DNA of 36,308 nt from an uncultured Porphyromonas sp. (lineage in GTDB: Bacteria > Bacteroidota > Bacteroidia > Bacteroidales > Porphyromonadaceae). Each line of letters opens with the position of its first letter. Position 1 is the stretch's first letter. Positions 24,491 through 31,617 of the stretch are shown piece by piece. Below the pieces are notes generated by a model. That model was not told the DNA's origin. It was given only the letters and a program-made list of their open reading frames with translations, and did not search any database. The position numbers and the translations under genes were made by a program. The DNA lies in NCBI GenBank assembly GCA_900539155.1, contig UQBE01000017.1, forward strand, positions 1 through 36,308, in the 5' to 3' direction.

Positions 24491-24709
24491 ATTTGTTGTC
24501 TTCTAGGAAGCCCACTCTTTATCGCTGAGGAGGTTCTTTTCGGCTTTTGGGGATAGCCCTCTAGCAGATATGTCAGTGTCTTTGCAAAAGAGAGCATTTG
24601 TCGTGTCAAGATGGGTGAGACTACTCCTGTCAGGGCACCCTCGCTGAGACGCTGGATGTGCGCTTCACAGTGGTGAGTAGGGGAGATGTGGTATCTGCAC
24701 ACTTTTTCG

Positions 24710-24717
24710 TACCTTTG
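24710..24717 (+). promoter_or_regulatory. Putative rho promoter (TACCTTTG)
   Basis: TACCTTTG fits TAnnTTTG. The next plausible gene start is rho at 25110, giving a leader of about 385 nt. Confidence 0.5.
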
Positions 24718-25109
24718 CCCCTAGAAGTGGATGAGTCACTAGTTCTATCCTCCCGCAGTGCTGTGACCATATGACGAGTTGCACCATCATCAGATAGCAC
24801 TTGCGGAGAGCTATAGTTCGCTACGGCTGTCGATTTGGATACGCCTCGACCTACCTACCCATGATCGAGCCACCTGTCCGAGGTCATGCTGGTCCGACTC
24901 TCTGCTCCACCCATTTCACTTATTACATACCTTACCTAAGGGCAACCTCTATCGTAGTTAGCTTGTCTCGCTCTCGAAGGGTTGATTTGCCCGCCTCTAT
25001 CATCTGACTTGTAGGCTCCCGTCTTCGTAGGGACAAGTGCGTAGAGAGATAGCCTTTGTGGCGAGCGGTAAGGAGCATTTTTACCAAGCAAAACAACATC
25101 GTACACACC
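24718..25109 (+). other. Long rho leader with a C-rich, G-poor stretch
   Basis: No convincing gene is seen between the promoter motif and the rho ATG. A stretch around 24895-24938 has 18 C and only 2 G in 44 bases, the composition of Rho-loading (rut) sites. Leader-based autoregulation of rho is known in Escherichia coli; here it is an inference from composition. ORFs of 60-68 residues in this stretch look accidental. Confidence 0.4.
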
Positions 25110-26942
25110 ATGCAGAAGTACACCATCGTGGATCTCAACGGGATGACAGAAGAGCAACTCAACGACGTTGCCTCCCAGCTGGAGATAAAAAAGGTCGCCT
25201 CTGACAAGAAGGAGGTCATCTATCAGATTCTAGACGCTCAGGCTGAGGCCGTCGCTACACAGACGGTCGAGCAGCAGGGCAAGAAGCGCAAAGAGCGTCA
25301 GAGTGACTCGCGTAGTAACCGGTCTAACGCCAAACAGAACAAGCGCACCACCAAGGCGAATAAAGGTGATGCAAACGAGCAGCCGACCGAGATGGACCGC
25401 CAAGAGGCTATCGCTATCGTAGAGCAGGCGGCTGCCACTCAGTCGGAGGAGAAGGGGGGAGAGAGCGACGCTAAGTCTCAAGAGCCTGCCCGCCCGAAGC
25501 GCAATAATAATCAGCGCAACAACAATAATAATAAGGAGCGTAACAATAGAAAGAATAAATCGCAGGAGGCGAAGCCGCAGCCAAAAGATGAGGACAAGCA
25601 CTCCGCAGATACAGCACCTCAAGCTAAGGAGGACCACGAGGAGACTGAGGAGAGTCCTATGGTCTTCACCCACCCCGACGCAGACACTCTGCTAGGCGAG
25701 GTACTCAGCGAGTCTCACAAGGAGCAAAAAGAGGCAGACACGGCAGAGTCTGGACAGAAGGGGCGACAGAGCAACAAGGGCAAGGATAAGGAGGATGAGG
25801 TCGCTTACGACTTCTCCGATATACTGACGGCTAGCGGACTGCTGGAAGTCGTTCAGGATGGATATGGATTCCTCCGTAGCTCTAACTACAACTACTTCCC
25901 CTCACCAGACGACATCTATGTCCCAGCAGACATTATCAAGAAGTGGCACCTCAAGACAGGCGATGTCATCGAGGGTAGCATTCGTCCACCGAAGGGTGGC
26001 GAGAAGTACTTCCTCCTGCAGTCGGCACTGCTCGTGAATGGTCGCCATCCTAAGGACAATCTGGATCGTGTCTCCTTTGATATGCTGACGCCACTCTTCC
26101 CCGAGGATAAGTTCAAGCTGGAGTCTCAAGGCGTAGCCTCCGTATATGACAAGACGGCTATGCGTATTGTGGACCTAGTGACCCCGATCGGCAAGGGTCA
26201 GCGTGGGCTTATCGTTGCTCAGCCTAAGACAGGTAAGACGATGCTTCTCAAAGATATTGCCAATGCTATCTCGAATAATCACCCAGAGGTCTACATGATT
26301 ATACTCCTTATTGATGAGAGACCAGAGGAGGTGACCGATATGGCACGCAACGTCAACGCAGAGGTGGTTGCCTCGACCTTTGACGAGCCTGCCGAGCATC
26401 ATGTCAAGCTGGCTGAGTTGGTCCTAGCTAAGGCTAAGAGTATGGTCGAGAGCGGTCACGATGTTCTCATCATGCTTGACTCGATTACCCGTCTGGCTCG
26501 AGCTTACAACACAGTGCAGCCTACCTCGGGCAAGATACTCTCGGGTGGTATTGAGGCGAATGCGCTCCAGAAGCCGAAGCGATTCTTCGGAGCTGCGCGC
26601 AATATCGAGCACGGCGGTAGTCTCACTATCCTAGCTACCGCCCTAACTGAGACGGGATCTAAGATGGATGATGTTATATTTGAGGAGTTCAAGGGTGCAG
26701 GCAATATGGAGCTACAGCTCGATCGTCGCCTTTCGAACAAGCGCATCTTCCCATCTATCGACATCCTCGCCAGTAGCACTCGTCGTGATGACCTCTTACT
26801 GGACGCGACGACTCTACAGCGCATGTGGATTCTTCGCAATCACCTCTCGGATATGAACACGGTGGAGGCGATGGAATTCCTCAAGCAGCGTATCGAGCTG
26901 ACTGAGACAAATCTGGAGTTCCTCGCCTCGATGAACGACTAG
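25110..26942 (+). CDS. rho: Transcription termination factor Rho with long disordered insert
   Basis: 610 residues from the ATG at 25110 (MQKYTIVDLNGMTEEQLND). Domain order: Rho N-terminal helical domain (1-45), a hydrophilic low-complexity insert (about 46-228) rich in Asn, Lys, Glu and Gln with an N-run near 131-150, an RNA-binding cold-shock-like domain (LLEVVQDGYGFLRS, about 244-257), and the RecA-like motor. Walker A is AQPKTGKT (about 370-377); Walker B is HDVLIMLDSITRLARAYN. It is an RNA-dependent hexameric ATPase ending transcription. Ordinary Rho has about 420 residues; the extra length is the insert, a Bacteroidota trait reported to drive condensate formation in Bacteroides thetaiotaomicron. 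A small hairpin (CTCTCG/CGAGAG) follows the stop. Confidence 0.97.
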   Translation: MQKYTIVDLNGMTEEQLNDVASQLEIKKVASDKKEVIYQILDAQAEAVATQTVEQQGKKRKERQSDSRSNRSNAKQNKRTTKANKGDANEQPTEMDRQEAIAIVEQAAATQSEEKGGESDAKSQEPARPKRNNNQRNNNNNKERNNRKNKSQEAKPQPKDEDKHSADTAPQAKEDHEETEESPMVFTHPDADTLLGEVLSESHKEQKEADTAESGQKGRQSNKGKDKEDEVAYDFSDILTASGLLEVVQDGYGFLRSSNYNYFPSPDDIYVPADIIKKWHLKTGDVIEGSIRPPKGGEKYFLLQSALLVNGRHPKDNLDRVSFDMLTPLFPEDKFKLESQGVASVYDKTAMRIVDLVTPIGKGQRGLIVAQPKTGKTMLLKDIANAISNNHPEVYMIILLIDERPEEVTDMARNVNAEVVASTFDEPAEHHVKLAELVLAKAKSMVESGHDVLIMLDSITRLARAYNTVQPTSGKILSGGIEANALQKPKRFFGAARNIEHGGSLTILATALTETGSKMDDVIFEEFKGAGNMELQLDRRLSNKRIFPSIDILASSTRRDDLLLDATTLQRMWILRNHLSDMNTVEAMEFLKQRIELTETNLEFLASMND

Positions 26943-27015
26943 TCTCTCGTCTCTTGGCGAGAGCTACGGGTACTTCCGCTTCGCACCAGAGGTTACAAAG
27001 TTCGTGGAGAATGCT

Positions 27016-27023
27016 TAACTTTG
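27016..27023 (+). promoter_or_regulatory. Putative -7 element (TAACTTTG)
   Basis: TAACTTTG fits TAnnTTTG and lies 93 bp upstream of the ATG at 27117, supporting a transcript separate from rho. Confidence 0.45.
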
Positions 27024-27116
27024 TGGTGAGAAGCGGAAGCCCTTATCCTCTTCTTGAGGCTACTCGCTTTTGTAGTAGCACTCTTTTGTAACTGTCTCAC
27101 TAGCTTTCACACCCTA

Positions 27117-28154
27117 ATGTACCGCATCGGAGAGATTTTAGAGCAAGCCTTACTACTGCACGACTGTGTTGTGTTGCCTACGATAGGAGCATTCATCGTG
27201 GAGCATACGCCCCCTCTCTATGACGAGGCTCTCAATGTCATCACACCAGCTGGGCAACGTATCTCGTTCAACGCCGCACTGGTCAGCCGAGATGGCATCC
27301 TCGATACGCTCTACGCTCAGACACTAGGGCTCTCGGTACGCAGAGCACGTCTCGTGGTCGACTCCGACGTGACTGTAATCCGACACCACCTCTACGAGAC
27401 AGGCTCCCTGACACTCGGCACGAGTATCGGAACTATCACGCTACAAGAGAGTGGCGAGCTCCTTTTCCTCCCCACCCAAGAGCAAAAAGGTCTCAGATCT
27501 ATACACTCTTATGGGCTTTACCCACAGGGTTGTCTGCTTCCCGTGGTTAAGCTCTCCACATCTATAGAGACGGAATCGATAAGGCAGAAACCTGCCGACC
27601 GCAAATACTGGACGATTCGTGTCAACCGTACAGCGACCAATTGGGCTGCAGCCGTAGTTATCTGCCTCTTGTGCTTACTGCCTATCGGCTCAGACAGACA
27701 GACGGATCGCTATAGTGCGGGCTTCGTGCCCTATGGCTGGCTGGACGACTCGGCTCGAGTGACTGAAGAGGTGGCTCAGCCCAGCGAGACAAAGGCGGAG
27801 CTTATTGAAAATAATTCCTCAGTAGAGGCTGTCACGGAGAGTTCGCAGAGCGTCGTCAAGGTCTCGACCACTCCTCAGCTACTCCTCACACATGCCGAGG
27901 CAGCGGAGCGAGGAAGTCACGTGGTCGTTGTGGCGGTATTCAAGAGCAAGAGTCGCGCACAACAGTTTATCGACGAAGCAATTGCAGGCGACCGCTTGGT
28001 GGCTGGTGAGACACTACAAGTAGTTCAGGAGTCTTCTCGTTGCCTAGTTATCGCTGGTGGTATCTGCTCGTCTCAAGAGCAGGCTGGTGAGTTGAGACAA
28101 CGCATCTCAAGTCAGTCCGAGAGCTTCTCTGGGGCGTGGGTTTACGAGCTTTAG
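27117..28154 (+). CDS. HU-like / SPOR domain membrane protein
   Basis: 345 residues from ATG 27117 (MYRIGEILEQALLLHDCVVL); a start at 27054 would add an unlike N terminus. The first ~110 residues resemble the HU/CCDC81-like domain found in Bacteroidota membrane proteins (LPTIGAFIVEH...ISFNAALVSRDG). One transmembrane helix follows (WAAAVVICLLCLLPIG, about 183-198). Then comes an acidic periplasmic linker and a C-terminal SPOR-like domain (about 270-345, GSHVVVVAVFKSKSRAQQFI) expected to bind peptidoglycan lacking stem peptides. It probably links the inner membrane to the cell wall at division sites; the exact role is unknown. Confidence 0.8.
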   Translation: MYRIGEILEQALLLHDCVVLPTIGAFIVEHTPPLYDEALNVITPAGQRISFNAALVSRDGILDTLYAQTLGLSVRRARLVVDSDVTVIRHHLYETGSLTLGTSIGTITLQESGELLFLPTQEQKGLRSIHSYGLYPQGCLLPVVKLSTSIETESIRQKPADRKYWTIRVNRTATNWAAAVVICLLCLLPIGSDRQTDRYSAGFVPYGWLDDSARVTEEVAQPSETKAELIENNSSVEAVTESSQSVVKVSTTPQLLLTHAEAAERGSHVVVVAVFKSKSRAQQFIDEAIAGDRLVAGETLQVVQESSRCLVIAGGICSSQEQAGELRQRISSQSESFSGAWVYEL

Positions 28155-28226
28155 TACGAATCGGGGAGCATTCGGGCACTTTCCCTCACGCATATCATAT
28201 AGTCTCTAAGCTTAGTAGCACACTTC

Positions 28227-29645
28227 TCACAGCAACGGTGTGAGCAGACGCATCACCCCGTGGGCGATACGTCTCCATAGCTTGTTCTGCCGTGGAGTGA
28301 CTTGATGGCATAAGGCGAGTGTCTCCTCGTACCGCTTGACAAACTGCTGTGCGACCTCCTCGGAGTAAATGACAGTAGTCAGATCAAAGTTGTACTCAAA
28401 GCTTCTAAAGTCTAGGTACGGTGTACCCGTGACTGCGCAACCCTCGTCTATTATAGCGTAAGTAGCCTCACGTAGTCCCTCATAGTAGTATATCTCCACG
28501 CCAGCTCTTAGTAGGTCAGTGAAGAATGCGTGCGAAGCCTTTGGCGCCAACCAGCTACGACCACGGCGAGGTAGGATGATTCGCACCTGAACACCTGAGA
28601 GAGCGGTCGAGATAAGTGCTTGCTGGATACTGGAGGTGGGAATCAAGACTGGCGACTCAATGTAAAGCGACCGACGAGCCTGCAGGAAAGCATGTGTGAG
28701 AATCATCTCTAGAGAGGGGAAGTCGTCGGTAGGATGTGTCGGAAACGTCTGCACTTTAATCGGCTCAGCGGTCCACTCTTGTGGTGCTATGGTAGGGGAA
28801 AATTGCTGAGGCGAGAGCAGTTGCTGTGTCGCCACATACCAGTCTAATGCGAAGCTATACTCCACTTGTCGGACCGCTTCGCCGGTCATACGTAGGTGGC
28901 TTGTCGCTAGGGGGAGGACCGCATCGGGCATACGTGAGAGCTCCGAGAGCAAGACATTGCCTCCAGTAAAGCCCACAGCGCCATCCACCACTACTAGGTT
29001 GCGGTGGTTACGATAGTTTACACGGCTCGTAAGCAACCGGAAGCGTACAGGGAGAAAAGTAGCCACCTCCCCGCCCATCTGCTCCATCCGCTTGCGATAG
29101 CGACGGCTTAAGCTTCGCGAACCCACATCATCGTAAAGCCAATAGACAGCCACGCCGTCCTGAATGCGCTCTGTCAGCAAGTCCAGTAAAGTGTCTAGCC
29201 ACGGTCCCTCTTCAATACGGTATAGCTCGATATAAATGTAGTGTTGTGCCTGAGTGATTGCTTCCCGACAAGCAGAGAGCCACTCCCGGCTGTCGTCATA
29301 GTGCGTCAGCTCATTTGCAGTCGTGAGTGGCGTACTGGTCAGTCGCTCTATAAGAGCGGACAGTGAGTGGAGCTCACGGTCTGGCTCATTCTGGACCTCT
29401 GTGACGGGTACCGCTCTGGTCTCTAGAGGAGCATCTGAGAGTGCTTCTCTCACCTCCACGTCAATCAGTTGCTTGCGTCTCAGCGAGTAACCGAAGATAA
29501 TATATAGTAGAAGCCCCACGATAGGGACAAAGACGACGACCAGTATCCACGGAATCGAAGAGACCGCACTACGCTCCTCTCCGAGCAGGATTGCAATCCC
29601 GCCGATGACCGAGAGCAAGTAAAGAACGAAGAAGAGCTGAGCCAT
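28227..29645 (-). CDS. Cardiolipin-synthase-like phospholipase D family protein with degenerate HKD motifs
   Basis: 472 residues with the domain plan of bacterial cardiolipin synthase: two N-terminal transmembrane helices (about 1-17 and 30-52) and two PLD domains. In the first, the expected HxKxxxxD reads NHRNLVVVDG (His kept, Lys replaced by Asn), followed by AVGFTGGN. In the second the motif reads REATYAIIDEG (His and Lys replaced by Glu and Thr), followed by TGTPYLDFRSFEYN as in true enzymes. With these changes normal phosphatidyl transfer is doubtful. The protein may be inactive, regulatory or use altered chemistry. It is last in an operon with a thioesterase (2 bp upstream) and a U32 protein. 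Confidence 0.88.
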   Translation of the reverse strand: MAQLFFVLYLLSVIGGIAILLGEERSAVSSIPWILVVVFVPIVGLLLYIIFGYSLRRKQLIDVEVREALSDAPLETRAVPVTEVQNEPDRELHSLSALIERLTSTPLTTANELTHYDDSREWLSACREAITQAQHYIYIELYRIEEGPWLDTLLDLLTERIQDGVAVYWLYDDVGSRSLSRRYRKRMEQMGGEVATFLPVRFRLLTSRVNYRNHRNLVVVDGAVGFTGGNVLLSELSRMPDAVLPLATSHLRMTGEAVRQVEYSFALDWYVATQQLLSPQQFSPTIAPQEWTAEPIKVQTFPTHPTDDFPSLEMILTHAFLQARRSLYIESPVLIPTSSIQQALISTALSGVQVRIILPRRGRSWLAPKASHAFFTDLLRAGVEIYYYEGLREATYAIIDEGCAVTGTPYLDFRSFEYNFDLTTVIYSEEVAQQFVKRYEETLALCHQVTPRQNKLWRRIAHGVMRLLTPLL

Positions 29646-29647
29646 CG

Positions 29648-30094
29648 CTAGATAATCGTTAAGTCATACGGATGGCTCTCGCTGTAAGCCTCGGCACGAG
29701 CCATAATGTCGTCGAAGCATTCCCCACGGGTCGTTCGCCCATTCTGAACAGCGACCGCCTCAACCACGCCCGAAGCGCACTTCACGCCGTCGCTACGTAC
29801 GATGATTTGGTCGAAGATAAGCTTAGCACCCTCACGTCTGGCACGTAGTGCCGTGTGAAAAGTGTCTCCACTTCTTAGCGAGCGATGATAGGTTATTGAG
29901 ACTTTGTAGACGAAAAGATCAAGACCCAAGTCGTGCATCTCAGCAAAGCTATCGCCCAGTGCCAGCCAAAACTCGTGACGTGTGTGCTCCATATAGCACT
30001 GATAGTTGCTATTATTGACTACTCCCTGGAGGTCACACTCGTAGTCTCTCACCTTGAGCGTGAGACCATACTGGTATTTGATTGGTTGTTTCAT
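29648..30094 (-). CDS. Acyl-CoA thioesterase, YbgC/4HBT family
   Basis: 148-residue hot-dog fold protein. The family active-site motif is at residues ~15-40: VRDYECDLQGVVNNSNYQCY, with Asp before the Q-G-V-V-N-N-S-N-Y helix start. SITYHRSLRSGDTF and LIFDQIIVRSD follow as the expected beta strands. It hydrolyses acyl-CoA or acyl-ACP thioesters; substrate chain length is not predictable. It lies 2 bp before the cardiolipin-synthase-like gene and 48 bp after the U32 gene, suggesting a shared transcript. Confidence 0.87.
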   Translation of the reverse strand: MKQPIKYQYGLTLKVRDYECDLQGVVNNSNYQCYMEHTRHEFWLALGDSFAEMHDLGLDLFVYKVSITYHRSLRSGDTFHTALRARREGAKLIFDQIIVRSDGVKCASGVVEAVAVQNGRTTRGECFDDIMARAEAYSESHPYDLTII

Positions 30095-30142
30095 ATGATA
30101 TATGTAAATGTCTTTGGCAAAATGTTTCTGGTGTAGGCTCCA

Positions 30143-31483
30143 CTATCCCTTGAAGTGTTGCACCTCTGTGCGCTCTTTAAAGAGATAAAGCCTGTCATTC
30201 GCTCGCACCTTGCGCGGTACGGGGATGGAGATGCGTTGCCCCTTGGTAGCACGAGAGACCGGCTCCAGTTCGTAGCGAATCTCCGAGAGCGTCATATCAA
30301 CCACACCCGTCGTTGGTCCGATGATTAGGATACGATCGTCCAGTGCCAGCTCGCCACTCTCTACCTCTACCTCGGCGACTCCTATCTTGCTAAAGTACTT
30401 AACAATGTGAGCTACGTACTCCTTCTCACGTACTGCACTAGAGCCGGCAAAAGGTGTCCACTCGCCTAGCCGCTGACCGAGATAGTAACCATCCCAAAAG
30501 CCTCTGTTGAAGACCTCCCGTAGCCGCTCATCCCACTGCGCTATCCGAGCTTCATCGTAAGTACCCGCACAGACAGCGTCGATAGCCTCACGGTAGCACT
30601 GCACCACCGTAGAGACATACTCCGGGCCACGAGCACGACCCTCTATCTTAAAGACCGTGACACCCGCCAGCATCATCTTATTGATGAAGTGAATCGTCTT
30701 CAGATCCTTAGGCGACATAATGTTCGGGTGCGTTACCTCCAGCTCTACCCCTTGACGGTCATCGTAGACACGGTAGCCACGACGGCAGATCTGTGCGCAG
30801 CTACCACGATTAGCACTGGTAGCCTGGTGGTGCAGACTCAGATAGCACTTGCCCGAGACTGCCATGCAGAGCGCCCCGTGGGCAAACATCTCTATCTCTA
30901 CTAGCCGTCCCGACGGCCCGACAATCTGCTCCTCAGCTATCTTACGTCTGATTGCAGCCACCTGATCTAGATTCAGCTCACGAGCCAAGACCACCACATC
31001 GGCAAACTGCGAGTAGAAGCGCAAAGCCTCCCAGTTGCTAATGTTGAGCTGCGTAGAGAGATGCACCTCCAGCCCCAGGCGGTGCGCCTCCATCAGCGTT
31101 GCCACATCTGCTGCAATGACTGCGGAGACCTGCGCTTGTCGCGCATGAGAGAGTATCTCTCGAAGTAGAGGCAAGTCCTCATCATAGATGATTGTATTGA
31201 CCGTTAGGTAGCTCTTCACGCCACTCCTCCGACAGGTCTCCACGATACGGTAGAGGTCATCTGTTGTAAAGTTGTACGCAGACTTAGCACGCATGTTGAG
31301 TGCCTCAATGCCAAAGTATATACTATCCGCCCCAGCACGTATAGCCGCGCTCAAGCTCTCATACGACCCCACAGGAGCCATCACCTCATAGCGACTAGGG
31401 TCACGCAGCTCCTCGGGGAGCGTCACCAACTCACGCTTTATGATCGAGTCGGTCGTCTCTATTCTCTCTGCACGTTCATTCAT
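30143..31483 (-). CDS. Peptidase U32 family protein (TrhP/YegQ-like)
   Basis: 446 residues, similar in length to YegQ/TrhP. The U32 signature is complete: EMFAHGALCMAVSGKCYLS, followed by the further Cys residues of RGSCAQICRRGYRV, giving a likely iron-sulphur site. The N-terminal half is a TIM-barrel type region (PVGSYESLSAAIRAGADSIY). In other bacteria TrhP takes part in prephenate-dependent hydroxylation of tRNA uridine 34 and related proteins act on 23S rRNA; older annotation calls them collagenases. The RNA-modification role is preferred here by length and motif, not proven. Confidence 0.87.
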   Translation of the reverse strand: MNERAERIETTDSIIKRELVTLPEELRDPSRYEVMAPVGSYESLSAAIRAGADSIYFGIEALNMRAKSAYNFTTDDLYRIVETCRRSGVKSYLTVNTIIYDEDLPLLREILSHARQAQVSAVIAADVATLMEAHRLGLEVHLSTQLNISNWEALRFYSQFADVVVLARELNLDQVAAIRRKIAEEQIVGPSGRLVEIEMFAHGALCMAVSGKCYLSLHHQATSANRGSCAQICRRGYRVYDDRQGVELEVTHPNIMSPKDLKTIHFINKMMLAGVTVFKIEGRARGPEYVSTVVQCYREAIDAVCAGTYDEARIAQWDERLREVFNRGFWDGYYLGQRLGEWTPFAGSSAVREKEYVAHIVKYFSKIGVAEVEVESGELALDDRILIIGPTTGVVDMTLSEIRYELEPVSRATKGQRISIPVPRKVRANDRLYLFKERTEVQHFKG

Positions 31484-31488
31484 AAGGA

Positions 31489-31504
31489 CAAAGATACAAA
31501 CTTA
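31489..31504 (-). promoter_or_regulatory. Overlapping -7 motifs for the U32 operon
   Basis: Minus strand TAAGTTTG (31497-31504) and TATCTTTG (31489-31496) lie back to back, 5-13 bp upstream of the ATG. Either would give a very short or absent leader. Confidence 0.45.
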
Positions 31505-31562
31505 CCCTCAAGCGACCGCATCCGTCGATCCACACGCTAGCACTCCATTTTTCCAAAAAGTG

Positions 31563-31570
31563 TACATTTG
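31563..31570 (+). promoter_or_regulatory. Putative promoter of the patatin gene (TACATTTG)
   Basis: TACATTTG fits TAnnTTTG, 47 bp upstream of the ATG at 31618. Confidence 0.55.
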
Positions 31571-31617
31571 TACTCCACACTACCCATTGCTTACGCCCCC
31601 CCAATGACACACGACCT

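Noticed and set aside
24460..24702. 80-residue minus-strand ORF
   Set aside because: Its 3' end lies within the composite repeat and I see no family motif; it could be debris of an older gene but I cannot support it.
24779..25007. Small ORFs in the rho leader
   Set aside because: Overlapping frames with no motif and no promoter of their own; more likely part of the untranslated leader.
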